Part shown: positions 35,325 through 43,979 of the stretch, in pieces
Layout: the number at the start of each line of letters is the position of its first letter
Numbering within the stretch: position 1 is the stretch's first letter
NCBI GenBank assembly: GCA_964458385.1
Contig: CAYWIS010000001.1
Location: forward strand, 29,487-93,486
DNA length: 64,000 nucleotides
Direction of reading: 5' to 3'
Origin: JAHWKS01 sp964458385
Lineage (GTDB): Bacteria; Planctomycetota; Planctomycetia; Pirellulales; Pirellulaceae
The notes under the pieces: generated by a model
Databases searched by the model: none
Seen by the model: the letters and a program-made list of their open reading frames with translations, nothing else
What the model was told of the DNA's origin: nothing
Translations under genes and position numbers: made by a program

Positions 35325-38042
35325 TTACGCGTACAACGGGTTCGGCTTTTCGGGGTCGATGCCCAGTTCTTCAATGGCGCGGGCCACCGTTTGGGCGTCG
35401 ATCTTGCCTTGTTTATGAAGCTGATCGAGCGCTCCAAGGGTGATAAATTCGGCGTCAACTTCGAAGTGCCGTCGCAGCCGCGCCCGCGACTCGCTACGGC
35501 CCATACCGTCGGTCCCCAACACGAGATAGTCGCCAGGGATCCACGGGCGAATTTGCTCGCCTACGGCGCGGACATAGTCGGACGCCGCCACGTAGGGGCC
35601 GGGGGCGCCGTCGAGCACGGTTTCCAAGTACGACTTGCGCGGCGGCTCGGTCGGGTGGAGCATATTCCACCGCTTGCAGGCGTAGCAGTCGCGATACAGC
35701 TCGTTGTAGCTCGTAACGCTCCAGGCATCGCTCGAAATGTTGTACTTCTCGGCGAGGATCTGCTGCGCCTTGAGGACGCAACGCAAGATGGCGCCGCTGC
35801 CAAAGAGTTGCACACGGTGCTGCTCCTTCTCGGCGTTGACGCTGGACACCTTGTAAATGCCACGAATGATCCCCTCTTCCACGCCCTCGGGCATGTCGGG
35901 CATTTCGTAGTTCTCGTTCTCGACGGTGATGTAGTAGATGGCGGTTTCGCCTTCCTGATAAAGGCGCCGGAGGCCATCCATGACGATCACCGTAGTTTCG
36001 TAGGCGTAAGCCGGGTCATAGGCGCGCACCGTGGGAAACGCAATTGCGTTAAGCAAGCTGTGCCCGTCCTGGTGCTGCAACCCTTCGCCGTTGAGCGTGG
36101 TTCGGCCGGCGGTGCCGCCGATCATGAAGCCTTTGGCGCGGCAATCGGCGGCGGCCCAAATCAAGTCGCCAATGCGTTGGAAGCCGAACATCGAGTAGTA
36201 GATGAAGAACGGAATCATGTTGATTCCGTGCGTCGCGTAGGCCGTGCCCGCGGCAATGAACGACGCCATCGAGCCAGCCTCGGTGATGCCTTCTTCCAGG
36301 ATCTGGCCGTCGGTCGCCTCTTTGTAGTAGGCCAATTGGCCGGAATCGACCGGTTCGTACAACTGTCCGCAGTGGGCATAAATCCCGACTTCTTTGAACA
36401 TGCCCTCCATGCCGAAGGTGCGCGACTCGTCGGGGACGATCGGAACGACCTGCTTGCCGATCTTTTTGTCGCGGCAGAGCTTCATCAGCAGGCGGACAAA
36501 GCCCATGGTTGTGGACATTTCCTTACCGCCGCTTCCTTCCAGGAACCGCTTGTATTCCTCAAGCGTGGGTACTTCCATCTTGGGATGGACCAGCGGGCGG
36601 CTGGGCAAGTACCCGCCCAAGGCCTGACGGCGCTTGTGCAGGTAGCGCATTTCGCGGCTGTCTTCGGGCGGCTTGTAGAAGGGGGCTTCGGCGACTTCTT
36701 CATCGGAGATGGGAATGCCGAACCGGCTGCGGAATTCCAGCAGTTCCTGCTCGTTGAGTTTCTTCGCGTTGTGGGCGACATTGCGGCCTTCGCCCTGTTC
36801 ACCCAAACCGTAACCCTTGATCGTTTTCGCAAGAATGACGGTGGGGCGTCCCTTTGTTTCGACTGCGGCCTTGTACGCCGCGTAGACTTTCTCGGGATCG
36901 TGACCGCCGCGGCGGAGGGTTTCGAGCTTCTCGTCGGAGAAGTCTTTGACCATCTCCAACAGCTCGGGATATTTGCCGAAGAAGTGCTCGCGAATATACG
37001 AGCCGGGCATGGCGGTGTACTTCTGGTACTGGCCGTCAACGACCTCGTCCATGCGCTTGACGAGCAGGCCCTTTTCGTCTCGTTCCAGAAGCACGTCCCA
37101 ATCGTCGCCCCAGATGACCTTAATGACGTTCCAGCCGGCGCCACGGAAGAGCGCTTCGAGCTCCTGAATGACTTTCCCGTTGCCCCGCACCGGACCATCC
37201 AACCGCTGCAGGTTGCAGTTGATGACGAAGATCAGGTTGTCCAACTGCTCGCGCGAGGCCAACGTAATGGCGCCAAGCGTTTCTGGCTCGTCACATTCGC
37301 CGTCACCCAGGAACGCCCAGACCTTCTGATTGGAGGTGTCCTTCAGACCGCGATCGCGCAGGTACTCATTGAAGCGGGCCTGGTAAATGGCCATGATCGG
37401 CCCCAACCCCATCGACACCGTGGGAAATTCCCAGAAATCGGGCATCAGCCAGGGGTGCGGATACGAGGAAAGGCCCGGATGATCTTGCAACTCTCGGCGG
37501 AAGTTGACCAAGTGCTCCTCGGTCAGCCGACCTTCCAGGAACGCGCGGGCGTAAATACCAGGCGATGCGTGACCTTGGAAGTAAACCTGATCGCCGTCAT
37601 AGCCGCTCTCGCCACGGCCGCGGAGGAAGTGGTTAAACGCGACCTCAAAGAGCGTAGCGGCCGACGCAAACGTCGAAATGTGCCCACCGATTCCTTTGGT
37701 CTTGCGGTTGGCCCGCACGACCATTGCCATCGCATTCCAGCGAATAATACTCTTAATGCGGCGTTCCAGTTCCCGGTCGCCCGGATAGGGCGGCTGCTTG
37801 TCGGCGGGGATGGTGTTAACGTACGGGGTGTTGAGTTTAACCGGCAGCTCAACATCCATACGTCGGAGCTTGTCCTCCAACTTGGAGAGCAAGTATTGCA
37901 CTCGCTCCGGCCCTTTACTCTTGAGCACGTATTCCAGCGAATCAAGCCATTCGGCGGTCTCTTGCGGATCGGGATCCTGCATTTGCGAGACGTATTCCGG
38001 AGAGGCCTTCTTGGACCCGTCGAGTGTCTTCGTGTCGGCCAT
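35325..38042 (-). CDS. aceE: pyruvate dehydrogenase E1, homodimeric
   Basis: 905 residues, close to the usual ~890 of AceE. It decarboxylates pyruvate and reductively acetylates the lipoyl group of E2. Landmarks: GIGGHISTFASAATLFEVAFNHF in part (~118), ThDP motif GDGECDEPETLG ... NCNLQRLDGPV (~250-285), IKGYGLGEQGEGRNVAHN (part) near 415, GRTTLNGEGLQHQDGHS near 640 (with the Glu/His typical of the family), and a C-terminal ThDP/transketolase-like domain with FITLGALDQLHKQGKID. Start ATG 38042. Part of the lpd-aceE-aceF set on the minus strand. Confidence 0.97.
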   Translation of the reverse strand: MADTKTLDGSKKASPEYVSQMQDPDPQETAEWLDSLEYVLKSKGPERVQYLLSKLEDKLRRMDVELPVKLNTPYVNTIPADKQPPYPGDRELERRIKSIIRWNAMAMVVRANRKTKGIGGHISTFASAATLFEVAFNHFLRGRGESGYDGDQVYFQGHASPGIYARAFLEGRLTEEHLVNFRRELQDHPGLSSYPHPWLMPDFWEFPTVSMGLGPIMAIYQARFNEYLRDRGLKDTSNQKVWAFLGDGECDEPETLGAITLASREQLDNLIFVINCNLQRLDGPVRGNGKVIQELEALFRGAGWNVIKVIWGDDWDVLLERDEKGLLVKRMDEVVDGQYQKYTAMPGSYIREHFFGKYPELLEMVKDFSDEKLETLRRGGHDPEKVYAAYKAAVETKGRPTVILAKTIKGYGLGEQGEGRNVAHNAKKLNEQELLEFRSRFGIPISDEEVAEAPFYKPPEDSREMRYLHKRRQALGGYLPSRPLVHPKMEVPTLEEYKRFLEGSGGKEMSTTMGFVRLLMKLCRDKKIGKQVVPIVPDESRTFGMEGMFKEVGIYAHCGQLYEPVDSGQLAYYKEATDGQILEEGITEAGSMASFIAAGTAYATHGINMIPFFIYYSMFGFQRIGDLIWAAADCRAKGFMIGGTAGRTTLNGEGLQHQDGHSLLNAIAFPTVRAYDPAYAYETTVIVMDGLRRLYQEGETAIYYITVENENYEMPDMPEGVEEGIIRGIYKVSSVNAEKEQHRVQLFGSGAILRCVLKAQQILAEKYNISSDAWSVTSYNELYRDCYACKRWNMLHPTEPPRKSYLETVLDGAPGPYVAASDYVRAVGEQIRPWIPGDYLVLGTDGMGRSESRARLRRHFEVDAEFITLGALDQLHKQGKIDAQTVARAIEELGIDPEKPNPLYA

Positions 38043-38484
38043 GAAAAGTACCTAATGGTTCGGAAAGGGACGCACGACAGCGCGCGGTCCGAGACGGTAT
38101 CAAAACGCCAAACGGCCTTACGCCGCGCAACTCTTAGAGAATTGTGCGGAACGGAGCGCGGATGGTAAAGGAGACTTACAGCGCAAACCGCCGCCTGATG
38201 ACGTAAAGTTTTACCAGAAAACGGGTTGAAGTGAAAGGTGAGACTTTAACGAGGGGCTGAAAAGGGGGGGACACCGCGACCGGAGCGATGACCGATCGGC
38301 AATCTGTGATTTATCTCTAATCGCTGTTTGCTGCTGGAAGGGCAGAGTCGGCGGGCTTAGACCGTGCTAGCCCGCCTCTTTTGTACTAATCCGCAGCGTG
38401 GCGTCTCTTGAATAACTGGCCGGGAACGGCCGTCTTGGCCAACGGCCAAGCCCTTTTTCGTAATGGCTATTTTGCCCAGACTCG
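38043..38484. promoter_or_regulatory. aceE upstream region with a hairpin
   Basis: 442 bases without a gene. GGCGGGCT (38350-38357) and AGCCCGCC (38369-38376) form an 8-bp stem followed by TCTTTT on the plus strand, terminator-like in the direction opposite to the flanking genes. aceE probably has its own promoter here. Confidence 0.45.
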
Positions 38485-39906
38485 CTATTTCTTCGGCTTG
38501 TAAATTTCTGTTGCGGTGCCAAAGATGACCTCGGCCGCGTTCATGACCGTCTCGCTCAAGGTGGGGTGCGGGTGGACGGTGTGCGCGATATCTTCAACCT
38601 CACAGCCCATCTCAATGGCGAGAGCCGCTTCCGAGATCAACTCGCCCGCCCCAGGCCCGACAATCCCGCAGCCCAAAACTCGTTCGGTCTTCGGCTCAAC
38701 AATCCACTTGGTCAAGCCTTCGCCCCGCCCGAGCGCCACGGCGCGACCGCTGGCCGCCCACGGATAGACGGCGACTTCCACCTCGCGCCCTTCCTTCTTG
38801 GCTTGCTCCTCGGTTAAGCCCGCCCAGGCGATCTCGGGGTCGGTAAAGACGACGGCCGGAATCGCGCGCTTGTCAAACACGATCGTTTCGTCCCGCAGGG
38901 CGGCGACCGCAACACGACCTTCGTGCGTGGCTTTATGGGCGAGCATCGGTTCCCCGGCTGCATCGCCAATGGCCAAGATATGGGGGTCGGCCGTACGTTG
39001 CCGGGAGTCGCACTTGATGAAGCCCCGCTGATCCAATTCAACACGGGTATTTTCCAGGCCAATACCTTGCGTATTCGGACGCCGTCCGACCGCCACCAGC
39101 ACGCGGTCGTAGCGTTCCGTGCCGAACTTGCCAGGGCCTTCAAAAGCGACTTCCACCTTGTTATCGCGATCGCCCAAGGAGCCAACCTTGGTATTCAAGT
39201 AGATTCGGCCCTCGAACAGCTTTTCCAACCGCCGATGCAGCGGTTTGACCAAGTCGCGATCTGCGCCGGGGAGCAGTCCATCCATCAACTCGACGACGCT
39301 TACCTTCGCGCCGAGCTGGGCGTAAACCGTTCCCATTTCAAGGCCAATGTACCCGCCGCCAATGACGAGCATTGATTCGGGCACATCGGTCAGCGCCAGG
39401 GCGCCGTCCGATGTGGTCACGCGCGGCGATTCAATATCAAAGGCCTTGGGAAAGGCCGGCAGAGAACCGGTGGCGACGACGCAATGATCGAACGTCAATA
39501 CGCCATCTTGGGGGATCGACTCGTGTGAACCTTCCAGACGCAGTGTGGTCGAGTTTTCAAACACACCGCGGGCGACGATCACCCGGACATTGCGTTTCTT
39601 GGCAAGTTGCGACAGCCCGCCAGAAAGCTTGCTAATCACTTCTTCCTTGCGGGCTCGGAGCTTGTCGATCGATATTTGCGGCCGATCGTAAACCACGCCC
39701 CAATCTTGCCGCAACTCATCGACTTCACTCATCACGCGGGCAACGTGCAGCAGGGCTTTCGAGGGGATACAGCCGCGCAGCAAGCACGTTCCTCCCAGGC
39801 GTCCTTCTGCCTCAACCAGGACCACTTCCATCCCTAAATCGGCGGCCAGGAACGCAGCGGCGTAGCCGCCGGGACCGCCACCAAGCACGACAAGCGGCGA
39901 ATGCAT
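38485..39906 (-). CDS. lpdA: dihydrolipoyl dehydrogenase (E3)
   Basis: 473 residues; a flavoprotein disulfide oxidoreductase that reoxidizes dihydrolipoate for pyruvate (and other 2-oxo acid) dehydrogenases. FAD-binding GGGPGGYAAAFLAADLG near the N-terminus; redox-active disulfide GGTCLLRGCIPSKALLH (here LLR in place of the common LNV between the cysteines, spacing preserved); NAD-binding GGGYIGLEMGTVYAQLG (~175); second FAD segment ILAIGDAAGEPMLAHKA (~305); and catalytic HPHPTLSE near residue 440. Upstream of aceE and aceF, all three subunits lie together. Confidence 0.96.
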   Translation of the reverse strand: MHSPLVVLGGGPGGYAAAFLAADLGMEVVLVEAEGRLGGTCLLRGCIPSKALLHVARVMSEVDELRQDWGVVYDRPQISIDKLRARKEEVISKLSGGLSQLAKKRNVRVIVARGVFENSTTLRLEGSHESIPQDGVLTFDHCVVATGSLPAFPKAFDIESPRVTTSDGALALTDVPESMLVIGGGYIGLEMGTVYAQLGAKVSVVELMDGLLPGADRDLVKPLHRRLEKLFEGRIYLNTKVGSLGDRDNKVEVAFEGPGKFGTERYDRVLVAVGRRPNTQGIGLENTRVELDQRGFIKCDSRQRTADPHILAIGDAAGEPMLAHKATHEGRVAVAALRDETIVFDKRAIPAVVFTDPEIAWAGLTEEQAKKEGREVEVAVYPWAASGRAVALGRGEGLTKWIVEPKTERVLGCGIVGPGAGELISEAALAIEMGCEVEDIAHTVHPHPTLSETVMNAAEVIFGTATEIYKPKK

Positions 39907-40014
39907 GAGCGTCTTTCGCGAAGAAAACGGCAGGCCTTATAAAGAAGCGGCGCGCGCTGGAGCCGTCAATCAATTCTACAAGGTTCGGCGCTTGGCTCTT
40001 TATTGCCTGTCAGG

Positions 40015-40046
40015 AACAGAAAGGGACGAACCTGTCGGCTCGTCCC
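40015..40046 (-). terminator. intrinsic terminator of rpsD
   Basis: On the minus strand GGGACGA and TCGTCCC form a 7-bp stem with a 10-base loop, followed by TTTCTGTT. It begins 31 bases behind the rpsD stop. Confidence 0.65.
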
Positions 40047-40077
40047 CAAAACTCACAACTACGGTCGGATTGACGCT

Positions 40078-40686
40078 TTACCGCGACATAAACTCGACCA
40101 CGACATTAGCATTCACCGGCAGGCTGATGTCGCTAGGACCAGGCTTGCCTAACACGGTGATTGTCAGATTTTCGGCGTCAACCGCCAACCAATCGACCTG
40201 CTCGCCTTGGCGCTCCGCCAACATCGCCTGATAGATGGTCTTGATGTTGTCCCGCGAGCGAACCTTAATCACATCGCCGGGACGCAGGAGATACGACGGC
40301 GAGACGGTCTTGCGGCCATTCACCGTAAAGTGGCCGTGCACCACGGCTTGGCGAGCTTGCGGGCGGGTCTTGGTGAAGCCGGCGCGGCGCACCACGTTGT
40401 CCAACCGCCGCTCGCACAACAACAGCAAGTTCTCACCCGTGTTGCCCTTCATCCGCTTCGCGAGATCAAAGAACCGGCGGAGCTGCCGTTCCATAATGCC
40501 GTAATAATGCTTGATCTTTTGCTTTTCAATGAGGGCGGCGCCGTAGCTGGAGGGCCGACGGCCACGTTGGTGCATGCCGGGCGGATTATCGCGACGCTCG
40601 TACGCACGGATGGCGCCGGCGTTCTCATAAATCATCTGGCCGATACGACGATTGACGCGAGCTTTCGGGCCGTGATAGCGGGCCAT
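40078..40686 (-). CDS. rpsD: 30S ribosomal protein S4
   Basis: 202 residues, normal size. Nucleates 16S rRNA folding in the 30S body. S4 domain: LCERRLDNVVRRAGFTKTRPQARQAVVHGHF (~91-122, in pieces) and GDVIKVR. The N-terminal region lacks the four zinc-binding cysteines (MARYHGPKARVNRRIG), so it is the zinc-free type. Unusual context: alone rather than in the alpha operon with rpsM, rpsK and rpoA, as in several planctomycetes. Start ATG 40686. Confidence 0.95.
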   Translation of the reverse strand: MARYHGPKARVNRRIGQMIYENAGAIRAYERRDNPPGMHQRGRRPSSYGAALIEKQKIKHYYGIMERQLRRFFDLAKRMKGNTGENLLLLCERRLDNVVRRAGFTKTRPQARQAVVHGHFTVNGRKTVSPSYLLRPGDVIKVRSRDNIKTIYQAMLAERQGEQVDWLAVDAENLTITVLGKPGPSDISLPVNANVVVEFMSR

Positions 40687-40734
40687 GCGGTGAACTCTCC
40701 AAACCTCAATGGGAAAACCGAATATCTTGACAAA

Positions 40735-40786
40735 TCCCCCTTAACTGGGCAAGGGGGAGACAGTACCTCGGCGCCTGGCAGGCGCC
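40735..40786. repeat. two consecutive perfect inverted repeats
   Basis: TCCCCCTT (40735-40742) with AAGGGGGA (40751-40758), then GGCGCCT (40770-40776) with AGGCGCC (40780-40786). They lie in the divergent region between rpsD and the 33-codon gene. The second pair matches the core of the dyad at 55410-55438. Confidence 0.5.
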
Positions 40787-40937
40787 CTAACGCCCACCGT
40801 CTGTTTCTTGATCGCTGCCTGGGGGCAGGCGGTTGGCCCTTTCCACCCAATTTGCGCGAACCTAGCGGCAGAGATTTTACTCTTGGATGTTGTACCGCAC
40901 TGCGAACAACTTTGAAAGCCCGACCCAAGGAGTTCCC

Positions 40938-41039
40938 ATGGCCCACAACCCAATTTTTCGCGGCGACCGCCACCCGGCGCGTGAGACCGGCTTCAAGGTT
41001 GTGGTAAAGACGAGCGGCTGGAAGATCCCTTGGCGCTAA
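40938..41039 (+). CDS. very small basic protein, 33 residues
   Basis: ATG 40938 follows AAGGAG at a 5-base spacing; the frame gives 33 residues ending in TAA at 41037, beginning MAHNPIFRGDRHPARE and ending in SGWKIPWR. It is strongly basic (His, Arg, Lys) and soluble; no family recognised. An intrinsic terminator starts 39 bases behind the stop, so the unit looks like a complete monocistronic gene. Alternatively the ORF is fortuitous and the transcript is a small RNA. It is divergent from rpsD. Confidence 0.5.
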   Translation: MAHNPIFRGDRHPARETGFKVVVKTSGWKIPWR

Positions 41040-41077
41040 CGTCGTCTTTGCGCCCGGTTACCGTGCCGGGAAGCAAA

Positions 41078-41104
41078 AGCCCGACGCAGCGTCGGGCTTT
41101 TTTT
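41078..41104 (+). terminator. strong intrinsic terminator behind the 33-codon gene
   Basis: AGCCCGAC (41078-41085) and GTCGGGCT (41091-41098) form an 8-bp stem followed by at least seven T residues. Confidence 0.9.
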
Positions 41105-41209
41105 GTTGCACCCACCGCGAGACGCACCATGACGGTATTGGAAAACCTGACGTGCCTGGTTTGCATGGGGGCGCCCGGGTGGGAAGGCCCCAACTGGGAA
41201 ACTTCAAAA

Positions 41210-41295
41210 GGCGCGACCAACTCCTGCGGGAATCAATGGACGTTGTTCCTGTCCACGAGGCGGGCGGGAATCCTCAGGCCCATGTTGACCGCGCC
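41210..41295 (+). ncRNA. possible structured RNA upstream of tRNA-Cys
   Basis: A gene-free stretch that can fold into a rod: GGCGCG (41210-41215) with CGCGCC (41290-41295), CAAC with GTTG, CCTG with CAGG, capped by the small hairpin TGGAC/GTCCA (41237-41254). No known RNA family is recognised (not SRP RNA, RNase P or tmRNA). Weak evidence; the strand is unknown and given as plus for context. Confidence 0.2.
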
Positions 41296-41380
41296 TGGGG
41301 GCGGGAGTGGATGCGGCCTTCGCCGCGACGTCGGCCGACCGGTGTTACCGACGCACGGCGCCAATTTTCGCAAATGTGTC

Positions 41381-41451
41381 GACGCTGGAGCCAGACGGCT
41401 AGGCGCCCGGCTGCAACCCGGGGAAAGTGGGTTCGACTCCCACCGGCGTCT
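41381..41451 (+). tRNA. tRNA-Cys (anticodon GCA)
   Basis: Complete cloverleaf: acceptor GACGCTG/CGGCGTC (7 pairs with one T-G), D stem GCC/GGC, anticodon stem CCCGG/CCGGG with loop CTGCAAC (anticodon GCA at 41413-41415), variable GAAA, T stem GTGGG/CCCAC with loop TTCGACT, and discriminator T as expected for tRNA-Cys. CCA is not encoded. Confidence 0.93.
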
Positions 41452-41464
41452 TTTATAAAGCGAG

Positions 41465-41540
41465 CAACAGGAATGGGTGCGGGTTCGAGTCCCGCCCTTT
41501 GCCACGATGGCGAAGGTAGCTTAATGGGAAGAGCATGTAG
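41465..41540 (+). other. two tRNA halves in permuted order (3' half before 5' half)
   Basis: A T arm GCGGG-TTCGAGT-CCCGC (41479-41495) is followed directly by CCTTTGCC (41496-41503), five bases ACGAT, and GGCGAAGG (41509-41516), TA, and a D arm GCTT-AATGGGAA-GAGC (41519-41534). The two acceptor strands pair over 8 positions with one G-T. Thus both ends of one tRNA are present but swapped. No anticodon arm can be assembled from the flanks. It follows tRNA-Cys by ~14-28 bases, where a tRNA-Gly is common in bacteria. Could be a permuted tRNA, a tRNA-like RNA element, or remnants of a broken tRNA array. Confidence 0.6.
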
Positions 41541-41725
41541 CGACGCAGCATGGCGCCGGATTGCGCAATGATGCAGTAAATGTCGCAAAGGTTTTGGCGG
41601 GCAAGTTGGCCGCTTGCCGCGCAAGAACAATCAAAAATCCGCCCTTCTTGGCAAGGTGAACCATGGTCCTAGATCGTAGTCAACGCACTCTCCGCACCGC
41701 TTGAAGCATGCGTTAACCCCTGGCG

Positions 41726-43075
41726 CTACTGCTGGGGAGGATCGTGGTACGGCTTCTGTTCCTCGTAAAGTTTCAACCGCTGGCGGAGTTGCGCTTGATC
41801 GGCCTCGGTTTCTGCTAAGGCGATGGCTTCCTTCTGCGTTTCGACGGCCTGGGCAAATTCTCCCGCCGCGGCGTAGCTCGCGGCGAGCGTATCAAAAAAA
41901 CGCCACGAGGGAGACTCCGCCAGTTCGCACGCTTTTTGGGCGCTGCGTAGGGCGGTTTTGCCATTGCGGATTTTGGGATCGGGGCAGGTCGCCAAGAGCC
42001 AAGCCAAGTCATTGTAGGCGTCGGGAATCTGCGGCGCTAAACGAATGGCCGCTGCGTAATCGGTAATGGCCTTGGCGTACTCGCCGGCGCCGTGATGGGC
42101 GAGACCACGATGATAGAACCCCGCCGCGAACTCGGGATTTAATCGCAGAACTTCATTCAGGTCAGCCAGTGCCCGATCATACTGCTTCAAGCCGACGTAG
42201 CTGCGCCCACGCTCCAGGCGCGCAAGTAGATGCTCTGGATAGGCCTTCACCACCTCACTTAAGTCGGTGACGGCCGCTTCGTAGCGCCCTAGTTCGCGGT
42301 GGGTCCAGCCGCGCGCATAACGAGCATCCATGTATTGGGGTTCGAGTTTCAATGCCTGGTTATAGTCCGCCAGGGCCTTATCGAACCTACCCTTTTGCAG
42401 CCAAACATCGCCGCGGTTCTTGTAGGCGCCGCTGTGTTTCGGATCTAACTTGATGACGGCGTGGTAATCGGCCAAAGCCTTGTCAAATTCGTTTTGGTTG
42501 CGCCAGGCGTTGCCGCGATTCAGATAGGCATATACGTTGGATTTGTCGAGTTGAATAGCGCGGTCAAAGTCGGCGACCGCCTTTGCCGGATCTCGCAAAG
42601 CGGTCAGATAGAGGTGTCCGCGGTTGTTGTAGTACTCGGCCTTTTCGGGATGAAGTTCGATCGCGGCTGTAAAGTCGGCCAAGGCCTTTTCGGGCTCGCC
42701 GGCGTCACGCCACGCGTCGCCTCGATTATTGAGAATTTCGGCGTGGTTAGGGTTGAGGCGATCGGCCTCAGTAAAATCTTCGGCCGCCAGTTTTGGCTCG
42801 CCTAGGCTCAGAAGAATCAGGCCGCGAGTGTTGTAGTACGCGGGGCGTTCCTTATCGAGCTTGATTGCTGCGTCCAATTCGGCGCGGGCTGCTTTCAAGT
42901 CGCCTTTCTGGAAGTACGCCAGCCCGCGGTTATAGTGTTGCGCCGACGGCGAAGTGTCCTGCGTAGGCTGCTTCGTGGCGCCAGGCCGGAAGGGTTGCGC
43001 GCTAGCGTTTCCCGCCAAGGCAAGGAACGCTGCAAAGAACCCCATAAGGGACGCTTTCCGAATCAATAACAGCAT
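41726..43075 (-). CDS. exported TPR-repeat protein
   Basis: 449 residues from ATG 43075 (a GTG/ATG upstream to 43168 is in frame but precedes a clear signal peptide: IRKASLMGFFAAFLALAGNASAQ). About ten to eleven tetratricopeptide repeats of 34 residues follow, e.g. AQHYNRGLAYFQKGDLKAAR, AYYNTRGLILLSLGEPKLA, AEYYNNRGHLYLTAL, GAYKNRGDVWLQKGRFDKAL. TPR arrays bind other proteins; this one acts outside the cytoplasm. It ends 186 bases from the tRNA half site. No operon partner on the same strand. Confidence 0.9.
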   Translation of the reverse strand: MLLLIRKASLMGFFAAFLALAGNASAQPFRPGATKQPTQDTSPSAQHYNRGLAYFQKGDLKAARAELDAAIKLDKERPAYYNTRGLILLSLGEPKLAAEDFTEADRLNPNHAEILNNRGDAWRDAGEPEKALADFTAAIELHPEKAEYYNNRGHLYLTALRDPAKAVADFDRAIQLDKSNVYAYLNRGNAWRNQNEFDKALADYHAVIKLDPKHSGAYKNRGDVWLQKGRFDKALADYNQALKLEPQYMDARYARGWTHRELGRYEAAVTDLSEVVKAYPEHLLARLERGRSYVGLKQYDRALADLNEVLRLNPEFAAGFYHRGLAHHGAGEYAKAITDYAAAIRLAPQIPDAYNDLAWLLATCPDPKIRNGKTALRSAQKACELAESPSWRFFDTLAASYAAAGEFAQAVETQKEAIALAETEADQAQLRQRLKLYEEQKPYHDPPQQ

Positions 43076-43243
43076 GGCGGACTCAAAGGAGTGTGGGGCG
43101 TAGATGCAATTGGCGAACCGGAACTTGCGGCGTTTGCGCCGCCGGGTTCCAAGCGGCGATCGGGCCATACAGTTTGAGTATTATAGTGGACGTGGCGAGC
43201 ATTCTCACGCATCCTGGGCGTAAGTCGAGGAGAACGGCGGTTC

Positions 43244-43933
43244 ATGCGTTTCGGCGGCGTTGTCTTGTGCGGCGGTAAGAGTACGCGAATGGGATATCCC
43301 AAGGCGTTGCTTCCGTTCGGGTCGGAAACCACTCTGCAACGCGTTACTCGCTTGCTGGGGGAAGTGGTCGCGCCGATTGCCGTCGTAGCGTCCGAAGGTC
43401 AAGCGTTGCCGGCCTTGCCGAACGACGCAATCGTGACGCACGATCGACGCGCGGGCCGGGGACCGCTCGAAGGGTTACACGCGGGACTTATGACGCTCCA
43501 AGACGCGTGCGACGCCGTGTATCTGACCAGTTGCGATGCCCCTCGCTTGGCGCCCGCGTTTGTGCGGCGTATGACCGAGTTATTGGGTGATTATCAGGTC
43601 GCTGTTCCGTGCGACGGCGCGTTTTGCCATCCACTGGCCGCTGTGTACCGGATGGACGTGTTGCCGTTGGTGGAGGAATTGCTTGCCGAGGACCGACTTC
43701 GTCTTGGATTGCTATTCGAGAGGGCCGCGACGCGCCGCATTGCCATGGAAGATTTGCGGTCGGTCGATCCGGACCTAGCTACGCTTGCGAATCTGAATGA
43801 TCCGTCTGATTACCTTAATGCATTAGCGGCCGAAGGGCTGGCGCCGCCGGCGGGTATTCTCGAGCATTGGACCCGAGAGAGTCCCGAAACGCCGGAAAAC
43901 TCAACGCGGTCGCAGCGCGTTAGGCGACGGTGA
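43244..43933 (+). CDS. mobA: molybdenum cofactor guanylyltransferase
   Basis: 229 residues. Adds GMP to molybdopterin to make the guanine dinucleotide cofactor. The N-terminal nucleotide-binding loop LCGGKSTRMGYPKALLPFG is exactly the MobA pattern; DRRAGRGPLEGLHAGL (~67-82) is the next conserved piece; TSCDAPRLAP (~95) replaces the usual xCDMP metal site. The last ~25 residues are variable and charged. CobB starts 46 bases downstream on the same strand. Confidence 0.88.
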   Translation: MRFGGVVLCGGKSTRMGYPKALLPFGSETTLQRVTRLLGEVVAPIAVVASEGQALPALPNDAIVTHDRRAGRGPLEGLHAGLMTLQDACDAVYLTSCDAPRLAPAFVRRMTELLGDYQVAVPCDGAFCHPLAAVYRMDVLPLVEELLAEDRLRLGLLFERAATRRIAMEDLRSVDPDLATLANLNDPSDYLNALAAEGLAPPAGILEHWTRESPETPENSTRSQRVRRR

Positions 43934-43979
43934 ACCAACGGTATGTGCACCTTCCGTTCTTTGCATTAGACAAGACCGT

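Noticed and set aside
34787..35443. Plus-strand frame opposite aceF
   Set aside because: Antisense of the lipoyl/linker region, Gly/Ser-rich shadow.
35265..38168. Long plus-strand open frame of 967 codons
   Set aside because: It is the exact antisense of aceE; G+C-rich codon positions keep it open. No family match.
41152..41571. Open frames running through the tRNA-Cys locus
   Set aside because: They overlap a complete tRNA and the tRNA halves; not coding-like.
41452..41600. Permuted tmRNA (ssrA)
   Set aside because: The D arm has a normal 4-bp stem, no GGNTTCGACG motif and no tag frame ending in an Ala-rich peptide; tRNA-Cys sits where the mRNA-like part should be.
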